Counted from the stretch's first letter, positions 49,106-58,275 are shown. The stretch: 64,000 nucleotides of DNA from Sanguibacter hominis ATCC BAA-789 (GCF_012396185.1 NZ_JAAXOW010000003.1:248001-312000), one strand, 5' to 3'. Notes: a model not told the origin generated them from the letters alone. Translations and numbers: made by a program.

Positions 49106-50166
49106 GCACCGGGACGGCACTCGTCGTCGGGCTCGTGCTGCTGCTCGCCAACGCATTCTTCGTCGGAGCGGAGTTCGCCGTCCTCTCCGCGCGGCGCAGC
49201 TCGATCGAGCCTCTCGCCGAGGCCGGCGACCGCCGCGCGCGCACGGTCCTGTGGGCGATGGAGCACGTCTCCCTCATGCTCGCGGCAGCCCAGCTCGGCG
49301 TCACGGTGTGCTCGATCGGGCTCGGAGTCGTCGCCGAGCCTGCGGTCGCGCACCTGATCGAGGTGCCCTTGCGCGCCGCAGGTGTCCCCGACGGGTGGCA
49401 GCACCCGATCGCGCTCGTCGTCGCCCTGTCGATCGTCGTCTACCTGCACGTCGTGCTCGGCGAGATGGTCCCCAAGAACATGGCGGTCTCCGGGCCCGAC
49501 AAGGCTGTCATGTGGTTCGGCCCACCGCTCGTGTGGGTCGGGCGCGTCCTGAAGCCGGTGATCGTCGTCCTCAACTGGATCGCCAACCAGGCGGTGCGGC
49601 TGTCCGGCGTCGACCCGAAGGACGAGGTCGCGTCCGCGTTCACCGCCGCCGAGGTCCAGTCGATCGTGCTGCGCTCCCAGAAGGAGGGCGTGCTCGTCGA
49701 CGAGCAGGGCCTGCTCTCCGGAGCGATCGAGTTCTCGGAGCGCCTGGCCGGCGAGGTGATGGTCCCCCTCGAGGACCTGGTGACGACTGCGCCGGACGCG
49801 ACGCCCGACGACGTGGAGGGCCTCGTCGCGCGGACAGGCTTCTCCCGGTTCCCCGTCGCGTCCCCCGGCGTCGGGGCGGACGGCGAGGCGCGGCCGAGAG
49901 TCGTGGGCTACCTGCACCTCAAGGACGTGCTCTATGCGCACGGCCCCGAGCGGGCGACGCCCGTGCCGGGCTGGCGCGTGCGTGCGCTCGCGGGCGTCGG
50001 GCCGCACGACGAGATCGAGGCGGTGCTCGCCGCGATGCAGAGGTCGGGCGCGCACCTCGCGATCGTCGAGGAGGGCGGGGAGCAGCAGGGCGTCGTCTTC
50101 CTCGAGGACATCCTCGAGGAGCTCGTGGGCGAGGTGCGCGACGCGATGCAGCGGCGCGGGATCTGA
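49102..50166 (+). CDS. CNNM/CBS-domain transporter-like protein, second of a pair
   Basis: A 354-residue relative of the preceding protein. The CNNM domain opens VLLLANAFFVGAEFAVLSARRSSIE and holds LGEMVPKNMAVS; CBS domains follow (GEVMVPLEDLVTTAPDAT; FSRFPVASPG; VVGYLHLKDVL). It ends at the second CBS with VVFLEDILEELVGEVRDAM and lacks the terminal CorC-HlyC domain. Tandem unequal CNNM pairs are common in actinobacteria and may form heterodimers. Start ATG overlaps the upstream stop. Confidence 0.9.
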   Translation: MSTGTALVVGLVLLLANAFFVGAEFAVLSARRSSIEPLAEAGDRRARTVLWAMEHVSLMLAAAQLGVTVCSIGLGVVAEPAVAHLIEVPLRAAGVPDGWQHPIALVVALSIVVYLHVVLGEMVPKNMAVSGPDKAVMWFGPPLVWVGRVLKPVIVVLNWIANQAVRLSGVDPKDEVASAFTAAEVQSIVLRSQKEGVLVDEQGLLSGAIEFSERLAGEVMVPLEDLVTTAPDATPDDVEGLVARTGFSRFPVASPGVGADGEARPRVVGYLHLKDVLYAHGPERATPVPGWRVRALAGVGPHDEIEAVLAAMQRSGAHLAIVEEGGEQQGVVFLEDILEELVGEVRDAMQRRGI

Positions 50167-50176
50167 GCCGCGACCT

Positions 50177-50263
50177 GTGACACCTGGTGACAAATGAGAC
50201 ATACGTCGTACTTCCTGGCCAGGTCTTGGATCCGGACCCCGGGTGACGTTATGGTTCCGTTAT
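50177..50263 (+). promoter_or_regulatory. Direct repeats upstream of the M15 peptidase gene
   Basis: Two copies of GTGACA start 10 bp apart (50177 and 50187), and two of CGTTAT start 11 bp apart (50247 and 50258). One-turn direct repeats are the usual target of OmpR-family regulators. GTGACA is one base from the GTCACA core reported for mycobacterial MtrA, and wall peptidases are known MtrA targets. A CGTCCTG...CAGGACG hairpin occurs in the leader (about 50289-50318). Confidence 0.4.
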
Positions 50264-50385
50264 CGTCCATGAGGTGAACGGACGATCCCGTCCTGCCGAC
50301 ACACAAGAGACAGGACGTTTCTGTGCCCGCTCGGCTTGCGCCGACGGGACCTGAGTCAGGCAGTGCGAGGACGCGAGGAGGTGTG

Positions 50386-51999
50386 ATGGAGTCGCAGGAC
50401 CAGGCCACGGCGCCGACCCTCCAGACGCGCCGCGCACGCCGCGAAGCGGCACTTGCAGCCCTCGAGTCCTCGCCCGTCACGATGTCGGTTCCCGACAGCT
50501 CCGTCCCTGGAGCTGTCCGCACACCCGCCCCCCACGCCGCTCCGTCACGGCCCGACGGCACGTTCCCGCCGGCGCTCGACGCGCGCCGCGAGTCGACCGT
50601 GTCGCCGCTGCGCACGACCAGCGGTTCCCGGATGACCGGACCGGCCCCCCACGCTGCGCTTGGGCGCCCCGCACAGCGCGCGGCCGCGCCGCACGCCTCG
50701 TCGCCGTCCGTCGTCGCGGACCCCGAGAGCCTTGCTCGGCTCGCGGCGTTCAGCGAGATCGCCGAGCTCCGCCGTGCGCGCGAGAGCCGGACCCGCGACC
50801 TCGCGCCTGCGGCCCACCAGTCCACGCCGCGTAGCAGCGCGGCCTCGCGTCCCGGTGTTGCGGCAGCGGCACGTCCCGTCGTTCCGCAGCCCATCGTCGT
50901 CCCGTCGCTCGAGCCCGACGAGCAGCCGGTCGCCCTGCGCCCCGCTGCTCCCGTCACGCAGTCCCGGCCGACCGCGCCAGCCGCCGCCCCGCTCGCCCGG
51001 CCGCAGGTCGCCGCGACCTTGGCGCAGCCCGTCCTCGCGGACCCGGTAGCAGCGGCCCCGGCGAGCGGTGCCCTCGCGGCCCCGGTCCTCGCAGCAGCCA
51101 CCCCCGCAGCAGCGACCACGTCCGATGTCCCGGCCGGTCCGCTCGCCGCGCCTGCCGAGACGCCGGGCGATCCGGTGGTCACCCCCAGCGCCGCCGCCTG
51201 TGCGCCGATGAGCCGGCGGGCGACCGTCGAGGCACGTCGCGCTGCCGCGGGCAAGAAGCCGCGCTCCGCAGGGTCGTCGTTCCACCGGCCCGCTGGACGC
51301 GCGCACAAGGGCGGCTGGGTCGCTCGCGCAGGCATCCTCGCGGCACTGGGGATCACGACGATCGCCGTGCCCCTCGCGAACGCCTCGCAGCAGGGCGCTT
51401 CGGCGACGTCCGTCCCGCTCGTCGCCGAGGGGCGCAGCACGCTCGACGTCATCACCTCGAGCTCGAGCTCCGCCGCCGCGACCGAGGCGGTCATCGTCGC
51501 CGAGGGCGGCACGCTCGCCGGGCGCGACGCAGCTGTCGCCTCACGCGCCTCCGCCCGTGACACCCTGGCGGGTTGCGACCTGACCACGACGGTCCGCAGC
51601 GAGAACGGTCACCTGCGCAACGACGAGCTGTGCGACCTGACGCAGTCCGGACACCGTCTTCAGCCGTACGCAGCCGTCGCGTTCGACGCGCTCAACGAGG
51701 CCTACCGCGCGAAGTTCGGCACGGACATCTGCCTGACCGACTCGTACCGCAGCCTCGCGGGCCAGTACTCGGTCGCTCGGACCAAGCCGGGCTTGTCGGC
51801 CCGCCCGGGCACCTCGCAGCACGGCCTCGGCCTCGCGGTCGACATGTGCAAGCCGGCGTACTCGTCGACCCAGCGCTGGAACTGGTTGAAGGCCAACGGC
51901 CCGACGTACGGCTGGGACAACCCGGCATGGGCCCGGGCCGGATCTTCCGGCAAGTACGAGCCCTGGCACTGGGAGTACTTCCCGCTCGTCGAGTACTGA
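50386..51999 (+). CDS. Membrane-anchored D-Ala-D-Ala carboxypeptidase-like protein (M15/VanY)
   Basis: A 537-residue protein. The first about 300 residues are a disordered Ala/Pro/Ser/Arg-rich cytoplasmic region; one helix (ARAGILAALGITTIAVPLAN, about 314-333) crosses the membrane; the C-terminal domain is an M15B peptidase with YRSLAGQYSVA, H479 and D486 in SQHGLGLAVDMC, and H528 in EPWHWEY, the three zinc ligands. It would trim stem-peptide D-Ala in the wall. AGGAGG lies before the ATG at 50386. Such an N-terminal region is far longer than in VanY itself. Confidence 0.9.
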   Translation: MESQDQATAPTLQTRRARREAALAALESSPVTMSVPDSSVPGAVRTPAPHAAPSRPDGTFPPALDARRESTVSPLRTTSGSRMTGPAPHAALGRPAQRAAAPHASSPSVVADPESLARLAAFSEIAELRRARESRTRDLAPAAHQSTPRSSAASRPGVAAAARPVVPQPIVVPSLEPDEQPVALRPAAPVTQSRPTAPAAAPLARPQVAATLAQPVLADPVAAAPASGALAAPVLAAATPAAATTSDVPAGPLAAPAETPGDPVVTPSAAACAPMSRRATVEARRAAAGKKPRSAGSSFHRPAGRAHKGGWVARAGILAALGITTIAVPLANASQQGASATSVPLVAEGRSTLDVITSSSSSAAATEAVIVAEGGTLAGRDAAVASRASARDTLAGCDLTTTVRSENGHLRNDELCDLTQSGHRLQPYAAVAFDALNEAYRAKFGTDICLTDSYRSLAGQYSVARTKPGLSARPGTSQHGLGLAVDMCKPAYSSTQRWNWLKANGPTYGWDNPAWARAGSSGKYEPWHWEYFPLVEY

Positions 52000-52014
52000 G
52001 CACCCCCACACCTC

Positions 52015-52049
52015 ACGAGAGGCCCCGCCCGATGGGCGGGGCCTCTCGT
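52015..52049. terminator. Terminator after the M15 peptidase gene
   Basis: A perfect 16-bp stem (52015-52030 with 52034-52049) and 3-nt loop, 16 nt after the stop codon. Confidence 0.85.
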
Positions 52050-52080
52050 CGTCGTGGGGCACGGCGCGTCCCGGGTACGC

Positions 52081-52113
52081 AGAAGGCGCCCCGTCGGTGA
52101 CGGGGCGCCTTCT
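52081..52113. terminator. Terminator of adhE
   Basis: A perfect 15-bp stem (52081-52095 with 52099-52113) and 3-nt loop, 11 nt from the adhE stop on the leftward strand. With the preceding hairpin it insulates two convergent genes. Confidence 0.85.
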
Positions 52114-52123
52114 GGTGCGCGAG

Positions 52124-54877
52124 CTACTTCTTGGCGGCCTTGCGGGGCGCCTTGCCCTTCGGGGTCTCGTCAGAGCCGCTCTCGACCGCAGCAGCGGTCA
52201 CGGAGCGACGTCCGGCGCGGACCTCCTCGAACGAGGTGCCGTAGTACGCGGCCTCCATGAGGGTCTTCATGTCCTCGAGCATCGGCATGCGCGGGTTGGC
52301 CGGCGCGCACTGGTCCTCGTAGGCACCCATGGCGAGCTTGTCGAGGCTGCCGATGAAGTCCTCCTCGGCGACACCCTGAGCCTGGAACGAGCGCGGGATG
52401 CCGACCTTGTCGCGGAGCTCCTCGACGGCGCGTGCGTAGGACTCGACGCCCTCCGCGGGGGTGCTCGCGGGGAGACCAAGGTGCTTGGCGATCTCCTGGA
52501 AGCGCTCCGGGGCGACGTAGTGCTCGTACTTCGGCCAGCTCGTGAGCTTGGTCGGGACAGTGCCGTTGTAGCGGATCACATGCGGCAGGTACGTCGCGTT
52601 GGTGCGTCCGTGGATCAGGTGGAACGTCGACCCGGTGACGTGAGCCATCGCGTGCACGATGCCGAGGAACGCGTTGCCGAACGCCATGCCGGCGATCGTC
52701 GCGGCGTTGTGCATCTTCTCGCGCGCCTTGACGGTGCGCTCGTCGGTGGCACCCGGGCCGCCGACGACCGACGCCTCGATGTTCTCGAAGATCAGCTTGA
52801 TCGCGTGGAGGCACAGACCGTCGGTGTAGTCGTTCGCGTAGACGGAGACGAACGCCTCGGTCGCGTGCGTCAGAGCGTCGAAGCCCGAGTCGGCAGCGAG
52901 GAAGCCGGGCATCATCGCGGTCAGGGCCGGGTCGACGATCGCGACGGTCGGCGTGAGCGCGTAGTCGGCGAGCGGGTACTTCTTGCCGGACTCCTGGTCG
53001 GTGATGACCGCGAACGGCGTCATCTCCGAGCCGGTGCCCGAGGTGGTCGGGATGCAGACGAGCTTCGCCTTGTCGCCGAGCTCGGGGAACTTGAACGCGC
53101 GCTTGCGGACGTCGAAGAACTTCTCCTTCATGTCGGCGAAGTTGATCTCCGGGTGCTCGTAGAGCAGCCACATGACCTTGGCGGCGTCCATGGGCGAACC
53201 ACCACCGAGCGCGATGATCGTGTCGGGGGCGAACTGGCGCATGAGCTCGGCGCCGTGCTGGACGGAGTCGACGGTCGGCTCGGGCTTGACGTCGTCGATG
53301 ATCTGCAGCGCGATGCGCTGGCCGCGACGGTTGAGCACGTCGAGGATCTTGTCGACGAAGCCGAGACGGGTCATCGTCGTGTCGGTGACGATCGTGACGC
53401 GCTCGATGCCGCGCATGTCCGTGAGGTAGCGGATGGCGTTCGGCTCGAAGTACGTCTTCGCGGGAACCTTGAACCACTGCAAGTTGTTGTTCCTCCGCCC
53501 GATGCGCTTGATGTTGACGAGGTTGATCGCGGACACGTTGTTCGAGACCGAGTTGTGGCCGTACGAGCCGCAGCCGAGCGTCAGGGACGGGATGAACGCG
53601 TTGTAGATGTCACCGATGCCGCCGAGCGAGGACGGGGCGTTGGTGATGATGCGGACCGCCTTGATGCGCGACCCGAACTCGTCGATGATCTCCTTGTTCT
53701 CGGAGTGGATCGAGCCCGAGTGGCCCAGACCGTCGAACTCGACCATCTGCTCGGAGAGGCGGATGCCCTCCTCGGCGCCGTCGGCGCGCAGCACGGCGAG
53801 GACGGGGCAGAGCTTCTCGCGGGTGAGGGGCTCGTTCACGCCGACCTCGGACACCTCGGCGAGGATGATCGACGTGTCCTCGGGGACGGAGAAGCCGGCG
53901 TTCTCGGCGATCCACTGCGGGGTCTTGCCGACGACGGTCGGGTTGAGCTTCGCGCCGGCGCAGTTCTCGCCACCGGCGGTCACGCCGAAGATGAACTCCT
54001 CGAGCATGGCCTTCTCGGCGGGGGTCGCGCGGTAGGCGTGGAGGGTCGCGAACTCGGCCATGGCCTCGTCGTAGATGGGGGCGTCGAGGATGACGGCCTG
54101 CTCGGAGGCGCAGATCATGCCGTTGTCGAACGCCTTGGAGAGGACGACGTCGTTGACGGCGCGCTTGAGCTTGGCGGAGCGCTCGATGAAGGCGGGGACG
54201 TTGCCCGCGCCGACGCCGAGGGCCGGCTTGCCGCACGAGTAGGCGGCGCGGACCATCGCGTTACCACCGGTCGCGAGGATGAGCGCGATGCCGGAGTGGT
54301 TCATGAGGAGGTTGGTGGCCTCGAGGGACGGCTCCTCGACCCACTGGATGCAGTTCTCCGGGGCGCCGGCGGCGATGGCTGCGTCGCGCACGACCTTGGC
54401 GGCGGCGACGGAGCACTGCTGCGCGCTCGGGTGGAAGCCGAAGACGATCGGGTTGCGGGTCTTCAGGGCGATGAGCGCCTTGAAGATCGCGGTCGACGTC
54501 GGGTTGGTGACCGGCGTGACGCCGCAGATGACACCGACGGGCTCGGCGATCTCGGTGATGCCCGTGATCTCGTCGCGGTTGATGACGCCGACGGTACGCA
54601 GGCTGAGCATCGAGTTGGTGACGTGCTCGCACGCGAAGATGTTCTTCACGGCCTTGTCCTCGAACACACCGCGGCCGGTCTCGGCGACGGCCTTGACGGC
54701 GAGCTCGCCGTGCTCGGAGAGGGCGGCGACCGAGGCCTTCTTGACGATGTGGTCGACCTGCTCCTGGTCGAGCTTGAGGAAGGCGGTCAGCGCCTCCTGG
54801 CCGCGGGCGACGAGTGCGTCGATCTTCGCGGCGACCGACGACTGCTCGGCGGCGGGCGTGGCCTGGGTGGTACTCAT
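52124..54877 (-). CDS. adhE: Bifunctional acetaldehyde-CoA / alcohol dehydrogenase
   Basis: A 917-residue fermentation enzyme that reduces acetyl-CoA to ethanol and recycles NADH. The N-terminal aldehyde dehydrogenase half has GVTPVTNPTSTAIFKALIAL and the catalytic Cys in NGMICASEQ. The iron-dependent half has GGGSPMDAAKVMWLLYEHPE, HATEAFVSVYAND, and metal-binding histidines in GIVHAMAHVTGSTFHLIHG. A basic Lys/Ala tail ends the protein. AAGGGG precedes the ATG at 54877. A Rex-like operator lies about 50 bp upstream. Confidence 0.97.
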   Translation of the reverse strand: MSTTQATPAAEQSSVAAKIDALVARGQEALTAFLKLDQEQVDHIVKKASVAALSEHGELAVKAVAETGRGVFEDKAVKNIFACEHVTNSMLSLRTVGVINRDEITGITEIAEPVGVICGVTPVTNPTSTAIFKALIALKTRNPIVFGFHPSAQQCSVAAAKVVRDAAIAAGAPENCIQWVEEPSLEATNLLMNHSGIALILATGGNAMVRAAYSCGKPALGVGAGNVPAFIERSAKLKRAVNDVVLSKAFDNGMICASEQAVILDAPIYDEAMAEFATLHAYRATPAEKAMLEEFIFGVTAGGENCAGAKLNPTVVGKTPQWIAENAGFSVPEDTSIILAEVSEVGVNEPLTREKLCPVLAVLRADGAEEGIRLSEQMVEFDGLGHSGSIHSENKEIIDEFGSRIKAVRIITNAPSSLGGIGDIYNAFIPSLTLGCGSYGHNSVSNNVSAINLVNIKRIGRRNNNLQWFKVPAKTYFEPNAIRYLTDMRGIERVTIVTDTTMTRLGFVDKILDVLNRRGQRIALQIIDDVKPEPTVDSVQHGAELMRQFAPDTIIALGGGSPMDAAKVMWLLYEHPEINFADMKEKFFDVRKRAFKFPELGDKAKLVCIPTTSGTGSEMTPFAVITDQESGKKYPLADYALTPTVAIVDPALTAMMPGFLAADSGFDALTHATEAFVSVYANDYTDGLCLHAIKLIFENIEASVVGGPGATDERTVKAREKMHNAATIAGMAFGNAFLGIVHAMAHVTGSTFHLIHGRTNATYLPHVIRYNGTVPTKLTSWPKYEHYVAPERFQEIAKHLGLPASTPAEGVESYARAVEELRDKVGIPRSFQAQGVAEEDFIGSLDKLAMGAYEDQCAPANPRMPMLEDMKTLMEAAYYGTSFEEVRAGRRSVTAAAVESGSDETPKGKAPRKAAKK

Positions 54878-54924
54878 CTGAGGTCCCCTTCGATGTCGGG
54901 TTCGCGTGCCTTGTTGTGGTGCGC

Positions 54925-54942
54925 TTGTGATCTTGTGCACAA
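54925..54942. promoter_or_regulatory. Rex (NADH-sensing repressor) operator of adhE
   Basis: TTGTGA-TCTTGT-GCACAA matches the ROP consensus TTGTGA-N6-TCACAA at 11 of 12 conserved positions. Adjacent bases make CTTGTG-CACAAG a perfect palindrome. It lies 48 bp upstream of the adhE start, a usual place for Rex repression of fermentation genes. Confidence 0.75.
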
Positions 54943-54964
54943 GGCTACGGCGCATCTCGGGCCC

Positions 54965-54987
54965 GGTCCCATGCCAAAGGTCCCACC
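54965..54987 (-). promoter_or_regulatory. Possible DosR/DevR-like box upstream of adhE
   Basis: On the coding strand the sequence contains GGGACCTTTGGC followed by a second GGGACC. The DosR box reads roughly GGGACT/C-N3-4-GGCCC; the outer CC is missing. On the other strand AAAGGT-CCC-ACCTTT makes a palindrome. It lies upstream of the Rex site. Weak evidence. Confidence 0.3.
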
Positions 54988-55045
54988 TTTTGTCCTGTAT
55001 TTCCGCAGGTCAAAGGCGGTGTAGAGGCAAACGTCCCAGACGGGT

Positions 55046-55471
55046 CTAGCGCTGCTCGCCGCTGGTCCCTGCGACGCGACGTCGAACACGCTCACGGCGG
55101 ACAGCCTGAGCCATGATCGAGGCGACGACGAGGGACGCCGCGTTCTGAGCGGACGCCGCCACGACGAGCTGGGCGCGTGACACCTCGATGCAGCGCTTCG
55201 CCATGGGCTGCGCCGTGGGCTCGAACGCGCTCGGGCTCCAGTCCTGGACGACGTCGAGCGCCGATGGCCCGCACGGTTCCCCGGCCAGGTTCCCCCCGGC
55301 GACCAGACCCCCTGTGGCGATCAGGACGAGGAGGTACACGACGCCGGTCCGCACGACGACCGGGCGTCGCTCCGGCGCGGCAGCCCGGTGCAGGAGCACG
55401 GTCGCGCCGATGATGACGGCCGAGATCACGGAGGAGATCCCCATGTAGACCTGTATGCCCGTCGCCCCCAT
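55046..55471 (-). CDS. Hypothetical three-helix membrane protein
   Basis: A 141-residue protein I do not recognise. Hydrophobic segments lie at about residues 10-27, 42-61 and 100-121. The loop between the second and third carries two cysteines (C67, C94) that could pair outside the cell, and the C-terminus is strongly basic (RRERVRRRVAG). It stands alone between adhE and trkH and has no clear ribosome binding site. Composition matches the neighbours. Confidence 0.6.
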   Translation of the reverse strand: MGATGIQVYMGISSVISAVIIGATVLLHRAAAPERRPVVVRTGVVYLLVLIATGGLVAGGNLAGEPCGPSALDVVQDWSPSAFEPTAQPMAKRCIEVSRAQLVVAASAQNAASLVVASIMAQAVRRERVRRRVAGTSGEQR

Positions 55472-55531
55472 GCAGCGAGACGCTACCGCGTCGCCAGCGA
55501 CGACGGCGCCCCCGGCGTCGGGCCGCGGCGG

Positions 55532-56923
55532 TCAGCCGATGAGCGGGCGCCCCTCGGGCCGACGGACGAGTCGCTGACGCTCACGCAGCACCAGCGCCGA
55601 GGCGAGCGTGACGGGGCCGAGGCGGCCCGCGAACATCAGGACGACGAGGAGGAGCTGGTGCCCTGCTGCCAGCTGTGCCGTGATGCCCGTGGACAGCCCG
55701 ACGGTCGCGAATGCGGAGACGACCTCGTAGAGGACCTGGTCGAGCGTGTAGGTGCTGGTCATGGCGATCACCATCGTGGACACGACGACGACGGCGACGC
55801 TGAGGAGAGCCACGGCGAGCGCCTGGCGGATGACCGCGGGGGAGAGGCGCCGGTCGAACAGGTCGACGTCGGGGTCGCCTCGCAGCTCCGCTGTGATCGC
55901 GAGCAGCAGCACGGCGAAGGTGCCGACCTTGATCCCGCCTGCGGTCCCGGCGCTACCTCCTCCGATGAACATCAGGACGTCGCTGCCCAGGAGCGTCCCG
56001 GTGTTCATCGCGGAGATGTCGACGCTGTTGAAGCCAGCAGTCCGTGGCATGACGGCCTGGAAGAAGCCCGCAAGCACGCGACCTGGTGCATCGAGCGTGC
56101 CGAGCGTGCCCGGGTTGGTCCATTCTGCGGCGGTGACGAACACGGTCCCACCGCCGAGCAGGATGGCGGTCATGAGCAGGGTGAGCCTCGTGTGGACGCT
56201 CCACCTACGGGGGCGGCGATGCTGCCGCATCACCTCCATGATCACGGGGAACCCGATGCCGCCCAGGATGACTGCAACGGCGATCGGCAGGCAGATCCAC
56301 GGGTCGGTGACGAACCCAGCGAGGTTGTCGCTGAACAGCGCGAAGCCAGCGTTGTTGAAGGCGGAGACGGAGTGGAAGACGCCCAACCACACGCTCGAGC
56401 CCAGGGATTTGTCGTAGGCGATGGCAAATCGGACGGCGAGCACGACCGCAGTGAGCGCTTCGACGGTGAGGCTGATCCGGGCCACCCCGAGAAGAACCGT
56501 CCGGACGTCGCCTAGGCCGACGCTCTTGGTCTCCGCAGCGGCGACGATCCGTGAGCTCAGGCCGAGCTGCCGGGAGATGAGGAGCCCGAGGAGCGATGCG
56601 AGAGTCATGATCCCGAACCCGCCCACCTGGATGAGGGCGAGGATCGTCGCCTGCCCGAAGGCGGACCAGTCTGTCGCGGTGTCCACGACCGCGAGCCCGG
56701 TCACGCAGAGAGCCGACGTGGCGGTGAACAGCGCCTCGAGCGCCGTTGCGCCACCAGGACCCGGGGTGGCCACCGGGAGCATCAGGAGCCCAGTGCCGAT
56801 GGCGATCCCGGACGCGAAGCCTACGACGACGGTGCGACCAGGGTTGTGGCTCCACGTACGTCGCCAGTCCCGGGCCTGCCGGGGATGACGGCGTACCGGC
56901 GGGCGTGGTGTCCAGATGCTCAT
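55532..56923 (-). CDS. TrkH/KtrB family potassium uptake protein
   Basis: A 463-residue K+ translocating subunit with four pore repeats: TSALCVTGLAVVD, AFNNAGFALF, PRTAGFNSVDISA and FATVGLSTGITA, each carrying the selectivity Gly. A basic N-terminus (RRHPRQARDWRR) precedes the first helix. TrkH/KtrB normally needs a TrkA/KtrA RCK subunit, which is not adjacent. A KdpD-like kinase and regulator lie divergently upstream and may control it. The start ATG at 56923 lacks a strong ribosome binding site. Confidence 0.93.
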   Translation of the reverse strand: MSIWTPRPPVRRHPRQARDWRRTWSHNPGRTVVVGFASGIAIGTGLLMLPVATPGPGGATALEALFTATSALCVTGLAVVDTATDWSAFGQATILALIQVGGFGIMTLASLLGLLISRQLGLSSRIVAAAETKSVGLGDVRTVLLGVARISLTVEALTAVVLAVRFAIAYDKSLGSSVWLGVFHSVSAFNNAGFALFSDNLAGFVTDPWICLPIAVAVILGGIGFPVIMEVMRQHRRPRRWSVHTRLTLLMTAILLGGGTVFVTAAEWTNPGTLGTLDAPGRVLAGFFQAVMPRTAGFNSVDISAMNTGTLLGSDVLMFIGGGSAGTAGGIKVGTFAVLLLAITAELRGDPDVDLFDRRLSPAVIRQALAVALLSVAVVVVSTMVIAMTSTYTLDQVLYEVVSAFATVGLSTGITAQLAAGHQLLLVVLMFAGRLGPVTLASALVLRERQRLVRRPEGRPLIG

Positions 56924-57093
56924 CGACGTGCTGTGCCTCGGTCGGGGGCGCGGATCGGGGGCGTCCGCGGCACCAGCATTCGCCAGTGCCGTACGAGCCT
57001 AGGTTCTGCGTGCCGGAAGAAGGTGACGAGCGGGGCTCGTCCGACATCAAGATTTCGTAAGGAGGCCGCGGGTCGTCACCGGCGGCGATCGGT

Positions 57094-58275
57094 GTGCGTG
57101 GGCGGGCCGCGCTGTGGGACCGTGTCAAAGTGGTTCGGTGGAAGATCTCGTGGCAGCACGCTCAGCGTCGTGCTCGCGGAGGGGTCGCGACCCATCGGCA
57201 GGTCGTTGGCCTGATCCTCTCGCTGCTCGTCCCGCCGGGGGGCAGCGCGTTGCTGCTGCTCGCCCGGGACGACCTGGCGCTGGGCAGCGTCCTGCTCCTC
57301 TACCTCCTCGGCGTCGTCGTCATCTCGGCCGTGGGCGGCCTGATCCCGGGTCTCGTCGCAGCGACGCTGTCGTTCGGCCTCGCGAACTGGTTCTTCGCCC
57401 CGCCGTTCTACACGCTCGCCGTCGAAGGGCGGGACATGGTGATCGAGCTCGTGGTGTTCGCTGCCGTCGCTCTCGTCGTCGCCACGACGGTCGAGGTCGC
57501 GGCCCGCGATCGTCTCCACTACCAGCGCGACCTTGACGTGCACCTGGCTCGCACGCGCGACCTCGCCGCGCAGGACAAGGTCCGTGCCGCGCTCCTGGCC
57601 TCTGTCGGTCACGACCTGCGAACGCCGCTGGCGAGCGTCAAGCTCGCCGTCAGCAGCCTTCGACAGACGGACGTCGCGTGGTCGGGCGCAGCACGGGCGC
57701 AGCTGTTGGAGACGATCGAGGACTCGACCGACCGGCTGTCTCGACTGGTGGCGAACCTCCTCGACATGACCAGGCTGCGCTCGGACGCGGTCACGGTCGC
57801 GCTCGCTCCGGTCGCGCTGGACGAGGTCGTCCTCGGGGCGCTGCGGACGGAGGACCGGAGTCGCGTCGAGGTGTCGCTCGACGACGGCCTTCCGCTCGTG
57901 CTCGTGGACCACGGTCTTCTCGAGCGGGTCGTCGAGAACCTGGTGGACAACGCGCTTCGCTTCAGCCCTCCCGACGCGCGCGTCGAGGTGTGCGCGCGGG
58001 AGCGTGCCCGCGCGACGGAGGGCCACGCTGCCGGGAAGGTGGCGACGATCGACCTGAGCGTCGTCGACCACGGGCCGGGGATACCCCCTGATCGCTGGGA
58101 CGAGGTGTTCGTGCCGTTCCAGCGTCTGGACGACCGGGACAGTCGATCGCACGTCGGTCTGGGCCTGGCGATCGCGCGCGGGTTTGCCGAGGCGATGTCG
58201 GGCGAGCTGAGCCCGTCGACGACGCCCGGCGGAGGCCTGACGATGACGCTGCGACTGCCGGTGGCGGGGACATGA
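57094..58275 (+). CDS. KdpD-like sensor kinase without the KdpD/USP input domains
   Basis: A 393-residue kinase. Residues 35-125 form the KdpD-type DUF4118 membrane domain (VLLLYLLGVVVISAV; LVAATLSFGLANWFFAPPFYTLAV), followed by HisKA with H173 in SVGHDLRTPLASV and an ATPase domain (NLVDNALRFSPP, DHGPGIPP, GLGLAIARGF). Canonical KdpD is about 850-900 residues with a KdpD and a USP-like domain ahead of the helices; both are absent. The GTG start is a best guess: an in-frame stop at 57058 limits it, and no ribosome binding site is near. ATGA overlap with the regulator. Confidence 0.88.
   Translation: MRGRAALWDRVKVVRWKISWQHAQRRARGGVATHRQVVGLILSLLVPPGGSALLLLARDDLALGSVLLLYLLGVVVISAVGGLIPGLVAATLSFGLANWFFAPPFYTLAVEGRDMVIELVVFAAVALVVATTVEVAARDRLHYQRDLDVHLARTRDLAAQDKVRAALLASVGHDLRTPLASVKLAVSSLRQTDVAWSGAARAQLLETIEDSTDRLSRLVANLLDMTRLRSDAVTVALAPVALDEVVLGALRTEDRSRVEVSLDDGLPLVLVDHGLLERVVENLVDNALRFSPPDARVEVCARERARATEGHAAGKVATIDLSVVDHGPGIPPDRWDEVFVPFQRLDDRDSRSHVGLGLAIARGFAEAMSGELSPSTTPGGGLTMTLRLPVAGT

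Noticed and set aside
50264-50385. c-di-AMP (ydaO) riboswitch before the M15 peptidase gene
   Set aside because: The position is suggestive, as ydaO elements precede wall-peptidase genes in actinobacteria, but the conserved core segments are not there; only a simple CGTCCTG/CAGGACG hairpin is seen.
52097-55024. 975-codon + strand reading frame across adhE
   Set aside because: Antisense shadow of adhE; the adhE motifs are unambiguous on the other strand.
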